A DNA stretch of 64,000 nt, from NCBI GenBank assembly GCA_009801085.1, contig VNWV01000006.1:2046001-2110000 (forward strand), in the 5' to 3' direction. This document shows, piece after piece, positions 10,150 to 21,406 of this stretch; the stretch's first letter is position 1; every line of letters begins with the position of its first letter. The stretch comes from Lasiodiplodia sp. COLG20. Lineage: Eukaryota > Ascomycota > Dothideomycetes > Botryosphaeriales > Botryosphaeriaceae. The position numbers and the translations under genes are program-made. The notes under the pieces were generated by a model. It did not search any database and was not told where the DNA came from. It saw only the letters and a program-made list of their open reading frames with translations.

Positions 10150-12167
10150 TCACAGTTTCGCGTCCTGCCTCTTCTCCTTCTCCCACGCCTTTCTCGTCTC
10201 TTCCTCCGCATCGTAGCTGTACAGCCATATTTGCGTCATCGGATCGCTCAATCCGTTCGGACTCTGGATATAATGCCTTCCCTCAGCTTCGTCACGCATT
10301 GCCTCGTCTCGCGCTCGCTGCTCCGGTCCATCTTGGAAGTGGAAAATGCGCCCGTTGACGAAGCTCGCCTGCTGCACCTGTGCAGTCCGTGGTATGCGCA
10401 AATCCTCGAAGACGTGAAGTGCCGCTGAAAGCTCGGATTTTGATGAGATGGACGATATTAGCGTAGCCAGGCTTGCTCCATCTTCGACCGCCTGTGCGCC
10501 ACCTAGAAAAGAAAGCTGGTGAGCAACGGGCTGCTCGCTAGCAGATAAGGACTTTAGCCTACCTTGAGACATGAAGGGCAGCATGGCGTGCGCTGCGTCT
10601 CCCACAATAACCACTTTGCCCGAGTCAGAAACCCACCGCTCCAGCGCTTGTCCTGCTATCATGGGCCACTTAAGCGTTCGGTCAATCAGGCTGACGAGCT
10701 TTGTGACGCTGCAGCCTGTCAGTTGTTGCATTGCCGACCTATGTTCTGCGCGCTAACGCACCTTGGCTCCCATCCAACAAACTGCTTCTTCATGTCTTCC
10801 AACGCTGTCTCTTGTCTCCACGTGCTCGGATCCGAAGGCTCTGGGTGAATGAGTACCACGTTGATACAATCTCCACCGGCGATCGTGTACGCGACGACAT
10901 GTCGGGCTGGTCCAAACCTGGTAGTGCATCAGCTCAACCGTCATCATGAAGGGATGTCGATGATGATGATGCTGTGATGAACGGAGTTGGAAGGAAAGAC
11001 GATTGACCAGCAAACCTCATACCAGCCGTTCTGAATGTAGCTATCCATCATCCACGCCGTATCCGGATCGCTCTTGATCTTCTCCGCCGGAATCGTCGCC
11101 CTGTACGCAGCCAACCCCGTCAATACCGGCGGTTGATCCCTGTCGCCGAGCACCGCCTTTCTTCCTTCCGAATGGATTCCTGCACCTCGTGTCAGCATGC
11201 AGAACGCTGTGCAACGCCAGCGAACTCCCTCGCGCCCCCCACCACAACTCTCCGAAATCCTCCCACCTCCCTCCTCCCCAAACAACCCGCAAACCAAAAA
11301 GAAAAACCAAAAACCTACCATCAGCCGCAACAACCAAATCCCCCACCATCCCCCCCTCCCTCCCATCCGGCGCCCCATCTTCCCCGACCCCCTCCCACAC
11401 CACCGCGCCCCTCCCCTCATCAATCCTCACCACCCTCCTCCCAAACACCACCTCCACCCCCACCTCCCTCGCCCTCTCAAACAACGCCCTCTGATAATCC
11501 GCCCGATGCACAACCCAATACGGCGCTTCTCCCCCTCCTCCCCCTCCTCCCCCTCCTCGCCCCCCGCCTCCATCGCCGCTAAACCACCGCCCCACCTCCG
11601 GCATCAACTTCGCCCGCCCAATCACCGCGCCGTCCTCCCACCGCCTGAACACGCTGCCGTCCGGCTCGACCACGTGCGGCTTGAGATGCGGGCCCACGCC
11701 CCAGCGCAGCAGGAGGCGTGTGGCATTAGGCGGGATCTGCACGCCGGCGCCGATTTCAGACAGGGTGGGGGATTGCTCGATGATGGTGATGCGGTGGGAA
11801 TGCGCGGGGGAGGAGAGGCGCAGGGCGATGGCGGTTGAGAGGCCGCAGATGCCGGCGCCGATGATGAGGATGTTGAGGGGGTCTGGGGCGGGGGTGGTGC
11901 CGTTTTCTGCTGCTGCGGTTGGGGGAGCGGCGGCGGCGGTAGTGGTTGTGGAGTTGGGTTCGGGTTTGCGGAGGGTGTGGAGGAATTGGAGGGAGCGGGT
12001 GGGGTAGTTTGCGTTCTGTAGAGTGAGTTAGCGGAAAGTTGTAGAATGGTGAATTTGATGCGAGACTGCGTGCTACTTACGATCGGTCCGTCGTGCAAGA
12101 TGTGGCTCGCGCTGTCGACGAGGCCGGCTGTGTCCTTGTGGCGGAAGGAGCTCCTCGGTGCCGCCAT
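10150..12167 (-). CDS. FAD-dependent aromatic monooxygenase (salicylate hydroxylase-like)
   Basis: Group A flavoprotein hydroxylase family, which uses NAD(P)H and O2 to hydroxylate aromatic or polyketide substrates. Six exons: 12167-12081, 12015-11319, 11179-11023, 10917-10762, 10708-10563 and 10502-10150, giving 531 aa. The introns are 53-139 nt. Landmarks are the Rossmann FAD site IIGAGICGLSTAIAL, the DG-type segment VVAADGIHS, and the second FAD motif GDAAHAMLPFMSQGGAQA. The last of these is itself split by an intron. A run of Gly (GDGGGGRGGGGGGGGGE) is inserted between the N-terminal motif and the VHRADYQ segment and looks like simple-repeat growth. An in-frame Met at 12284 would add 39 residues. 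I chose 12167 because it opens MAAPRSSF. No biosynthetic cluster surrounds it, so the substrate is open. Confidence 0.85.
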
Positions 12168-12912
12168 TTTCAGCGCTGCAGGGAAAGGAATTTCAGTGAA
12201 TCGTCTACAATCTAAAACCGGCGAAAACGTCTCTTTAGAAAAGAGAAATATGCTGAGAGGTCCAACGTGCGGACGTCGCGACAAATAAATATAAGCTCAC
12301 TTCAGCTCTAAGCTTCGTGCTACTGTCGGCTCCCCCCACCAAACTCCAACGGGTGGTCCCTGACTGCATCCGAAGCGCGCGCGCCGCGCATGCTAGCGCG
12401 AGACGCAAACGTCTCCTTCACGCCCCGTACTAGGTAGGTAGTACCCGCGCCGGCGGCCCCCCGCGTAAGCTTATTAGGGTACCCTTGCGTTGGGAAAAGA
12501 GCCAAGGACCGACCCCGCATCGAGCCGAGTACGAAGTATGTGGTACATACAATTGACTTTCGGGGAGCGGAGATCAGCGGGAAGGGCAGACGTGAGGCAG
12601 ATATCGAGGGGTGTATAATTTTGGAAGGGCGAGGTTGAAAAAAAAAGACCTGCTGTACTCGGAGCATGCAGCCGCGTATTGTTAATTGCCAACTGTGAAA
12701 TGAGAGAAGAACCTGGGTAACTTTTTGTAGACGAGGAATAAATTGTTACGAGGACAAATACTGGCACAAAGTTCTTTGAAACATTTAGATGATACAACTT
12801 TGCGAACACATGGATGACGGAGAAAAAGGGTAGAAGTCAAGAAGCGCAGCAGCGCGCAAGAGCGGACGGGGTATCATGATTGCAACTGAAAAAGAGGCCT
12901 GGTGCCTTCTAT
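12168..12912. other. Intergenic: monooxygenase promoter and Nog2 3' end
   Basis: No supported gene. Short antisense and sense frames between 12320 and 12810 have no protein-like features. Confidence 0.5.
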
Positions 12913-15060
12913 TTACGCCTTTCTCTTCTTTTTCGCACTGGCCAACGCTTCTGATATCCGTGCAAGATCTGCTTCGACCGCCTCATCGTCTTCATCATCT
13001 TCTTCTTCAGCGACCAAAGTCTCCGCATCGCCTGCCTCAGAGTCCTCATCATCATCCTCACCAGATTCAAAGCCCTCAAACGAATCATCGTCATCTTCCT
13101 CGTCCTCGGGCTCCTGAACCTCGCCGCCGGCTTCCGACTTGGTTTCCTCCTCGCGCTTCCTCTTGCGAGGCATCTCACCAAGACGGCCTTGTCGGCTCTC
13201 GGAAGTTGCAGCCTGGTCGTCATCCTCCTTGTCTGGAAGGGGAGTGTACCACGGGATCTTGCCGCGCATGAAATCGGTGAGCACCATCTTGGCAACACTA
13301 TCCAGATCAGCTTCGCCACCCTTCAGCAATCTTCCACCCTTTCGGGCAAGCTGCTCCAAGAAGTCCTCGTGGTCCTTGTAGTCCTTGAGCTCGTATGTCC
13401 GCAGCACATGCTGCTTCTTGCACTTGGCCAACGCAGCGGCAACGTACTGCTCGGGATGCTCCGTCTTCTCAAGACGCACGACACCACGAAGTAGAAGATC
13501 GGCATCAGTGTCGTTGCCGTTCGGAGGGACGATACCAGGGCAGTCGATGAGGTATATCCTCTTCATGAGCGTGACATATTGCCAAACCTTGGTCTCACCG
13601 GGAATAGGCGCGGTCGTGCAAACCTTCTTCTTCCTCAACGTGTTGATGATAGAAGACTTGCCGATGTTGGGGTAGCCAATCAGACCACAAGAAATTTGCT
13701 TGCGGTCGGAGTGAAGGGAAGAAAATTGGCGGAGAAGAGAGATCAAAGAGCCCTTTCCAAAGCTGTTGTTGATCGAAGCGTGGAAAGCAAGGGTGGGGTA
13801 ATCCTTGGAGAGGTAGCGAACCCAAGCAGCCTGTTGATCGTCAGTGATTGACCTTCGAACAGCAATATAAAAATCATGTTCGGAGCATGTATGAAACGTA
13901 ACTAAGAGGACTGCCATGGTAACCACTGAGCGTGGAGACGGCCCTCAACTCAAAACGAATCATTCTCAGACCCTTGCGGACAAACGCCAAGACGGAGATT
14001 ATCCAACTTCAGAACCATGACGGCCAGAAGCGGCGGGACGAGCTTGATCTCCCAAAGCTGTAACGGACCTTTTCCATAGAGAGTTGCAACGAGTGCAGGA
14101 AAAAGCCCTGACTTAGCGATGGGGCTGGAGGGAATAGTGAAAAAAAAAATAAACAGAAATGTGGAACTTACAGCAACCTTCGTCGGCACCAAGTCGCACT
14201 TGTTCAACACAAAGATCAGGTGCTTGTGGGGTGCCTCCTCTCTGATGTACTTCTCCACGGACCGACATCTCGTACCGAGAGGGTCTCTGGCATCCAGGAC
14301 GTGTATTACCACGTCGGAAGAGTCAATGACCTTGTACAGCTCGTTCCAAATACGCTTGCTCTGACCCTTGGAGAAGACAGCCTCACGTGCTGCCGAGGTC
14401 ATGTCAAAGTCGTCACCCTCGCCGCCAGCTCCAGAGTTTCCGCTCAGCAGTTGGGCTTGCTCGAGACGATCCAAGTAGTTGTTATGGGACTTGACCGTCT
14501 CTCCCGCAAGATCCTCGATGTTCGAGACACCAATCTTCACTCGCTTCCTCTGTGCCTTGGGGCCGAAAGTATCCTTGAACGGAGCCGTGTCAATGGTCAT
14601 CTTAGCTTGATGTTGCTTGATCCCGTTGACCTTGTCCTGACCGTCTCTGATCAGGGACATGGGAAGCTTGTTCGACTTCAGCAGCACCGAGTATGGGTCT
14701 GTTGCACGCTCAGCCATGGCGGTGCGGAACGCCGAGAGGGATTCTTGGCTGATAACGCGGGAGTTGGTGAACCATTTGCGGTTCGGCTCGATGCGGGCGT
14801 TGGGAATTTCCTTGGACTGGTAGGAGGCAGCCTTGGTGATTTCACCGCGTGCGTTCCTCTGAGCCTTGCCATCCTTGAACATGTTCAGGTGCTTCACCCT
14901 CTTCGCGTCGCTGCGTGCAAGGTTAGCAGCTACTCTGCAGATCGCCATTCGTATCCACTTACCGATAGAAGTTCTCTCCCTTGGTCCTGACATTGCTCAT
15001 GCCATCGCCAGTCTTCCCCTGCCGCTCCCTCCTGGTTGCCTCTTTCTTTCCGGTACCCAT
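12913..15060 (-). CDS. NOG2: Nucleolar GTP-binding protein 2 (60S ribosome assembly GTPase)
   Basis: Circularly permuted GTPase of the YlqF/YawG class that acts on the pre-60S particle in the nucleolus and nucleoplasm before export. Three exons, 15060-14963, 14910-14172 and 13830-12913, give 584 aa. The start MGTGKKEATRRERQG and the following RVKHLNMFKDGKAQRNA are typical of the NGP1NT N-terminus. G motifs appear in permuted order: DARDPLGTRCRSVE, the G4 sequence NKCDLVP, the G1 P-loop GYPNIGKSSIINTL, and the G3 sequence DCPGIV. The C-terminus is an acidic tract followed by a basic KKKRKA tail, as usual for the family. Intron 1 is 52 nt. Intron 2 (13831-14171) is 341 nt, far longer than the others here. 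It abuts the mS26-like gene in a divergent arrangement. Confidence 0.95.
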
Positions 15061-15377
15061 GGTGGCGGTACACGCAGCGACGCGCTCGCGATGGCAGTTA
15101 CTCGAGAAGCGAAAGAGGAATTCGGCGCGGTTGATGCACCACGCGGCGCTTGCAGAAGCAAATCTGAAGGGCGCAGAGAGGAAGAAGAAAAAAGAGCGAA
15201 AAGCGGGCGGAGTGGAGAGTTGAGTGCGCTGCGACGCTCGGGCGCTCGATCTTTTTTTCGGGGCTTTCGCGCCAAGATTTCACCGCCAAGACCTCAGTCG
15301 CCGAGGCTTTGCCGATGAGGTCTGAGAAAGTCTGGCGACGGCAACGCGATCGACCACGCGAGCAACCGCCATCAACC
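15061..15377. promoter_or_regulatory. Shared divergent promoter, NOG2 / mitoribosomal gene
   Basis: The 317 bp between two divergent start codons must hold both promoters. The two genes serve cytosolic and mitochondrial ribosome production, so co-regulation is plausible but not shown. Confidence 0.55.
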
Positions 15378-16328
15378 ATGCCTCCATCGCACGCCCGGAC
15401 GGCCTTGTCGGCCTCGATACGGTGCAATACCTGCGTCAATGCCTCCGTAGCGCGCCGCACCTTTGCTTCCTCGCCCGCCTCGCTCCAGATCCCTCCCGAA
15501 TCTCCCAGATACATCGAAGTCCCAAAGGCGCCGCAGCAAACCGCACCGTACACGCCCGTCGTCAAAGGCTCGCTGCCCGTTCCCCGCAACATCTTTGTCA
15601 CCCGCAGCAAGGAGGCCAAGGAATCGGAGAAATTCCTGCTCAATGCCACGCGGGAGCCATCCGACGCAGCGGCGCCCAGCGGGCCCCACGCCGACCGCCT
15701 CGCTTGGGAGCAGCGGTTAGCCGCTTTGAGGAGGAAGAACCTGCGCGAAGGTGTGGTCGCTCTGCACAAGCGCAAGAAACAATCGGACGAATTCCTGGCC
15801 CAGCGCGGCGCTCGGCGCCAGAACGAACAGGTGCGCCTCATCAAGCAGCCGCCGCGCGATGACGAGGTCTTCACCAGCCCCAGCACGCCCCAGGCCGTCC
15901 GCAACTTCCTCAAGGGCATGTACTACGTCCCTTCCAAGGTGAATCCGAAGTGGAAGAGGAAGCGGGTCGAACGCATAGAGGCGGCGAAGTCGGACGAGAG
16001 GAAGGATATGCTGCACACGCTCTACGTGCACGCGAGAGATTACATTGTGACCGAAGACCAGCTGTCCAAGGTTATCGAGGACACGTTCGGCACCCAGGAC
16101 AATCTTCCAGGCTTCGCCGCCTCCAGCAACCAGCAGGGCCGCAGCATCTGGGCTAGAGGCGAGCTGCTGAACATGGAACAGATGTTGCAGAACAACCAGG
16201 GCTTTAGCAACAAGGCGTTGGACAAGATGTCGATTTCCGAGGTCGTGACGCAGGAACGCATTCACAGGATTGCCGAAGAGCTCACCGGCGGCAAGATTGC
16301 TCGTGCGGACGAGGGTCTTCGAAGCTAG
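15378..16328 (+). CDS. Mitochondrial small ribosomal subunit protein mS26 / Pet123-like
   Basis: Predicted 316-aa, intronless protein. The N-terminus MPPSHARTALSASIRCNTC is basic, hydroxylated and free of acidic residues, then reaches ARRTFASSP, a good mitochondrial presequence. The start at 15378 has context CAACCATGC. An in-frame Met at 15315 would add 21 charged residues and spoil the presequence. The body holds the short PRNIF motif, a long charged coiled coil (about residues 95-160, RLAALRRKN onward), a proline-rich turn, and a helical segment around MLHTLYVHARDYI. Length and this order match fungal Pet123/mS26, a mitoribosome body protein. The assignment rests on pattern memory and should be confirmed by profile search. 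Confidence 0.68.
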   Translation: MPPSHARTALSASIRCNTCVNASVARRTFASSPASLQIPPESPRYIEVPKAPQQTAPYTPVVKGSLPVPRNIFVTRSKEAKESEKFLLNATREPSDAAAPSGPHADRLAWEQRLAALRRKNLREGVVALHKRKKQSDEFLAQRGARRQNEQVRLIKQPPRDDEVFTSPSTPQAVRNFLKGMYYVPSKVNPKWKRKRVERIEAAKSDERKDMLHTLYVHARDYIVTEDQLSKVIEDTFGTQDNLPGFAASSNQQGRSIWARGELLNMEQMLQNNQGFSNKALDKMSISEVVTQERIHRIAEELTGGKIARADEGLRS

Positions 16329-17124
16329 GTACATCAAAGGGTTATTTGCAGGAGGGAGGATGGTGTACTATAGGTTTCAATACCACGGTTTGATGTCACT
16401 GCTGATCTTTGTTTGATATGTGCAATCAAGTGGCTCAGAGGGTGCTTTCGGGCGCATTCGAGCTGTTGGCCGCGAAGAGAGTACAGAGGGTATTGCGGCC
16501 GAAGGCTAACGCGAAGCACCGCAGAATCCTCAGTAACTATGCTTCAGCCTTTTTCTTTTTTTTGAAACAAAGCAACAACATTGGGTAATTGAAGCTATCG
16601 TCCAGACGTGTATGTAGATTTTTTAAACTACCCATGAAATGAGCCAAAACAGATTATCTGTAGCCGAAACGACTAATCGTTTGGACTTTGTGATTTTCCT
16701 CGATTTGAAAGTTCTTTCCGGCGCATTCCAGTCTACATCTATGCCGGAATATTTGCTATCCATGGATGAAGACGGGAAGGCTTGCCGGAGAGCCCTATAT
16801 AATCCGTTGCGCTGCGTCGGCCGACCAAGAAACTGCCGGACCCTGGTATCTGCTGCTTACTCGTTTCGGCAGTTTACAATTACTGCCCTGCCCGAGCTTC
16901 ACCTCACTCAAGCCGCGCCAAAATTCGACACCCGCGCCACTCGAAACCTCTTCCAAACCACTCCTCTTCCTTGTGATCCAAAATCAACCTCAATTGCCGT
17001 TCTACCTCCTCCTCGAGCTTCCCGCAAGCACACCAACAACGCATCAACTAGCGGAGCAACGCTTTCACGGTCCGTCACTCGGCTCGCCTTTTCCCGGCCT
17101 TTGTTACCTTATGCGCATACCACA
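16329..17124. other. Intergenic with promoter of the following gene
   Basis: AT-rich after 16530. It contains a TATATAA box at 16796-16802. An open frame runs from 16639 into the next gene, but the TATA box inside it suggests that most of it is untranslated. Confidence 0.5.
16796..16802 (+). promoter_or_regulatory. TATA box
   Basis: TATATAA, followed by a pyrimidine-rich leader toward the start codon at 17125. It is about 320 bp from that start, so the leader would be long or hold an intron. Confidence 0.4.
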
Positions 17125-18393
17125 ATGTCTAAATGGGAGGGAATGAGCATACCGCCTACGTGCATAGGTGGTATTGACAAGCTATCGCCGGCGGAGTCTC
17201 AAGAAGCATTTGATAGGCTGGAGCGACAGTCATTCCTGGGGCGATTCGGGATCCCAGGGCCGCCTGAGATCGTCACGTCCTCCACCGTCCTTCCGACTAT
17301 TCCGACTGTGCCCAGCTGCGGAGATCGAAGACCCAAGCTGAATTTCCACCAGCTTATTGCCCTGGCAATCCTTGATCACGGCACTCGCTCACCGACAGGA
17401 CAGGATATAGTCGACTGGATTGTGTCGCACTTCAAGTGCTTCACCTCGACCGGGCTTACTCATATGAGAGCTAGACTGCGAGAGAGCTTCGTCATATATG
17501 ACCCGCCGATTGTTCCCTTGAGCGAGACATATCGACATTTCGCGATGCCTTGGGAGCAGGAGAAATACCTCAGCCTACGCTACGCCATCGTCGTTGGTCA
17601 CTACAGTGTAATCTTTCCCACAAGTCCTAGGACCTTTCCTCTCATGAAGCTTCCAGCAGAGTTACGCCTTCACGTGTATGAGTACGTTTTAGGCAAGCCA
17701 TGTGAGCAGCTGACAAAGATTCCGCACCTCAACTGGGACTGGGATAACAACAACGAGAGAAAGAGGGCTCACGGTTACATCCACAGCTACGTGGAGTATG
17801 ACAGTAACGCCTGCGCAGCTGGGTCATGGAATGGCTCAACCTTCTTCCGATGTCTGCGAGCTGAGAGGGTCCTTTCCCTGCTCTCTGTTTCGAAGAAAGT
17901 CCGTGAAGAGGCTCTACCGGTCTTCTACCGCGTCAACACCTTCGGTAGCGGCAGCCTCCTCTCTTAGTGCAACAAAATCAGTGACAACACCTTAAATTAC
18001 AGCTTCAACATGGTCTTAAGGCGCATGGGAGACCTTCGCCGTAGCTACCTTCATAGCCTCACTATCGCCTACAACCCGAATTGCGCGAAAAAGGTTTTCA
18101 CCATGCTGGGTACCTGCCAGGAGCTGGAGAACCTCCGCATTGACTTTCGTCTTTGTTATTGGTACGCCGATGTTGAGCCAGACGACGTGAGCCAGCTTCC
18201 GGGTTTTGATGCCATGGGCGCCCTTCGAGGAATCAAGAGACTGAGGATTCTCGGGTGGAATGCCCCAGAGACTCTTGCAAAAATTCGGGCATACTTGGAG
18301 CCGCTGGTGACTCAACCGCGTAACGAACCGGACGAAGTTGTCGACGAAGAGCCAGCGATGAAGAAGCTGAAGACGGACACGGCGGGTACATAG
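17125..18393 (+). pseudogene. Winged-helix-like / F-box-like gene with an in-frame stop
   Basis: Reading one frame from 17125 (ATG in CACAATGTC context) gives a 280-aa product ending at TAG 17965-17967. The same frame stays open afterwards from 17968 to 18393. Residues about 75-130 resemble a forkhead-type winged helix (LNFHQLIALAILDHGTRSPT, then IVDWIVSHF). After that comes a fungal F-box-like segment, MKLPAELRLHVYEYVLGK, with the later VLSLLSVSKKVREEALPVFY that this group usually carries. The codons after the stop (LHSLTIAYNPNCAKKVF onward) read as the natural C-terminal half. I found no GT-AG intron that removes the TAG and keeps the frame. A nonsense mutation is therefore the simplest reading, with a functional short form or stop readthrough as alternatives. 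Confidence 0.6.
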
Positions 18394-19546
18394 TTAGTTG
18401 AAGCTACCACCCGCACGTAGATATGTATTTAATAATTCGACATCTACGTCCGGATGAAAGCTTCTGCGACCTACGTAAGTTGGCTGCCTTTACTCACAAA
18501 GATAATTGCGGAGGATCATTTCTTTTGGCACCTGCATGCTGGCAAATAAGGGAACTACTGGGGATTGGAGAAAATGCAAAATGAGGAAATGCTGGTGATC
18601 AAAATCAAAGGCAATCATGTCAATAGCGAGGTCTATGGCTTCTTACTTTGTTTCAAAATTGAGGAAAATTACAAACCCCAAATGATTACTCATTTGGGCT
18701 GCGTGAGTCGTGACACGAGTGAAATGTGCTCGCGGAAAGCAAGCTGTTCTTTGTAGTGCATGTGGGGATTCATCCAACTTCTTTGTGTGCTCAAACTACT
18801 GCTGCGGCGATGGGCGGGAAAGGGTGGTGTGCTTGTGGACGACGCCGCCTCGAACACCATCGCATTCCAGCAGCGCGCCTGCGTCTACGACACCACCGCT
18901 CAGCCCATTGTAGCCATGAAGAACGATATCGAGAGGTCTGCGCACATCCCTGGCCACCATGCCCGTCATCGCGGAAATCCACCGCGCGTCAGCTCCGCCG
19001 TCGTCCCCGTGACTACCGCTCGACGAGACTCGCCTTCCACACTTCGACGGCTCGCGGCTGTGAGCGGGCGAAAGTGAGCGCCACCGCCTTCTGCGCATAG
19101 AAGACTCTCCTTCCTCTCGCGCGACCGCTATTGCGAGCGCTGCCTCCACGTCATCAACTTCGCTGCTTGCCCTGCCCCGTTGGGAGGTCTCGAGGGCATG
19201 ACTTCCGCGAATCTGCGCGCCCTCTGACCGGTCGAACGAATGCGCCAGGTACTATTGCCAGAAAGGTGGGCGGCAGCGGGTCGAGCGGGCTCGGCGGCTC
19301 TGATGGGGGAGCGCGGCGGGGAGTCGTGCCTTCCACCAAGAGCAACTGCCTTCCGCCTCGCTGGCGAGGGCTGCCTACTTAAACCCCTCCTCTCGCCGCT
19401 CGACTCGATCTCTTCTTCTTCTTCACCCAACACCCATCAGCTCTCCGCAGCGTTACCCCATTGCTCCATTGCTTGCCCATCCACCGCACTTGTTGCTTCT
19501 GATTCTCGAGCATCTCATCCACGCCACCATCCACTCATCCGCAACC
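18394..19546. other. Intergenic: promoter of the secreted But2 protein gene
   Basis: No supported gene. The last 150 bp are pyrimidine-rich (TCTTCTTCTTCTTCACC near 19410), as is common just upstream of fungal transcription starts. Confidence 0.5.
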
Positions 19547-21406
19547 ATGAAGACCGCCGCCGTCGCCCTTGGTCTCGCAGCCAGCGCCCTCGCGGCTCCT
19601 GCGCCGTCCTCTGAGTCGCTCAGCCAACAATGGTCAGTGTTCAATTGCCTCTCTCATCACTCAGCTTCCACTGACTTTCTCTTGTGCCAGCTGCTTCGGC
19701 ATCTCCGCCTACGGCGTCAAGGGCTCTGTCTCTGAAGGCTACTGGGGCAACGTCAAGCAGCTCCCCGACGGTCAGCTTCGCATCGGACAAACGAACCTCA
19801 AGTACGATTCCAGCTTCTGCACCAACAACTGGAGCTACAGTACGTTCCCTCCTCCCCTCCTCCCCTCCTGTCTCGCCTCACACCACCTTCACGCCTCCGT
19901 CATGCCCCTTCACGTTGTCCCATCCCGCTTCATGTTTCCCTGGCACACCCATCGATACCATGTACTCTTGGCTCTCACTTTACCCACACCGGCTCACACT
20001 GCACCTCTCGCTGGCATCTGTCTCTCATGCGTCACCTTCTGTTACATCTTTGCATCTCACACGTGCTTCTCTACTACACATGCCTTCCCCCGCTTCTACT
20101 CGAACGATGCTGACTGGAATTGATGGCAACAGGCTTGTATGACCAGAACCACTTCGGCTGCATCCTCGCCGGCCGGGAGAGGCAGTTCCAGTGCGACCAC
20201 GGCAAAGCTTCCTGGACCGGCTGGCACATCGGCTACGAAGGCATCGTCACCCTCCATGGCAGTGCTCAATGGTGGGCTTGCCCGACCGGCGACTACTCTG
20301 GACACAACATCTACAAGGCCCCTCTTCCTGGTGACTACTGCTCTGAGGTGACTCTCGTCGCGAACAGGTGCAGGGCCGTTCGTGGGGCGGACATCTGCTC
20401 TGGAACACGCTGCATTAGGGACCTCAGGACCTCTCCGGTCAGGCAGAACTTCCCATCTGTCAGCACTCCTCGTTGCACTTCGCCTCCTTGCACCCAGTCG
20501 ATTCCCACCCCCTTGGGGTCCATGAGTGTGAGGTCCGCGGGTTCGGTGTCCGCAGGTTCGGTGTCCGTGAGTTCGGTGTCCGCGAATGCGAAGTTCATGG
20601 ATTCGAGGATCATGGGTTCGAAGTCCGTGGGTTCCACTTGCTCGGGTTCCGGATGCATTCGCTCCTCTTGCTCGGGTTCTGGATGCATTCGTCCCTCTTG
20701 CTCGGGTTCTGGATGCCTGAACCGCAGCTCAAGGTGCCCTGGTGAGCTCAGCGGCAACTGGGAGGTAAGACTTACACTCAATCGTACTCAGCAAGATGCC
20801 ACATGACTAACATCCAACAGTTCCCGCACTTGATCGTTCCTGTCGACGCCAACAAGCCTGACTTTGCCCCTGGCACCTCCTTCTTCGGCACTGTCTCCAA
20901 GTCCGTCAAGTCGTACTTCAACTTCGACATCCCCGGTCACTACTCTGGCAAGACCTGCACGGTCAGGTTCATGTTCCCTCAGCAATGGCAACTCGAAACC
21001 TCCAGCTTCGAACTGAGGGGCCTCGGCCACGTCTACGCCGGCTGGACCAGGGGAGTCTCCAAGTCGACTACCTACAGCACCGCTCCCCAGTGCGAGAACA
21101 GGAATGCCTTCACCTTCAGGCCCGGCAACAGCTACGTCCTTGGCAGGGCGCAGTGCACGCCCGGCGTCATGGGATTCTACATGGAAGGAGTCTTTGACAC
21201 TTACCTCAGGTGGTTCCAGGACTACAACCCTTGCCCGTGAGTGCTCCTCCTTTCCTTCTCATTCTGGTTCCCCCTCCCTCTTCACCTTCTTCTTCCTTCA
21301 CCTTTGCCCGTCTCTTCTCTTTCTCCTTCCCCTCTTTCATCTTGTTTGTAAGTCCCATGGCTGACTGGCTTCACACAGGATTGGTCTCTACCTCACTGCC
21401 GAGTAG
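19547..21406 (+). CDS. Secreted PIR-like / But2-domain cell-wall protein with Ser/Cys repeats
   Basis: Five exons, 19547-19632, 19691-19839, 20133-20764, 20821-21236 and 21379-21406, give 436 aa. Residues 1-17 (MKTAAVALGLAASALAA) are a clear signal peptide. Residues about 28-125 are Cys- and Trp-rich and resemble the C-terminal domain of PIR-type cell-wall mannoproteins (RQFQCDHGKASWTGWHIG). A low-complexity linker (about 150-255) carries tandem SAGSVSAGSVS and CSGSGCIRSS units. The C-terminal ~145 residues match the But2 C-terminal domain (FPHLIVPVDANKPDFAPG, SYFNFDIPGHYSGKTC). The second intron is 293 nt and the others are 56-142 nt. The likely location is the cell wall or extracellular matrix. 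The unusual part is the Cys-bearing repeat linker, encoded by 15- and 30-nt DNA repeats. Confidence 0.85.
20533..20720 (+). repeat. Tandem 15-nt and 30-nt coding repeats in the But2 gene
   Basis: About four copies of a GGTTCGGTGTCCGCA-like 15-mer (20533-20582) are followed by about 2.6 copies of a 30-mer starting CTCGGGTTCYGGATGCATTC at 20641, 20671 and 20701. Both unit lengths are multiples of three, so copy-number change keeps the frame. Confidence 0.85.

Noticed and set aside
11197..11838. Plus-strand Pro/His-rich frame
   Set aside because: Antisense of the Gly-rich insertion and neighbouring exon of the monooxygenase.
12474..12809. 111-codon minus-strand frame
   Set aside because: No recognisable domain, no start context, and it lies in the monooxygenase promoter region.
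16639..17124. N-terminal extension of the winged-helix/F-box-like gene
   Set aside because: A TATA box lies inside it and its translation is low-complexity. The Met at 17125 has better context and starts the conserved part.
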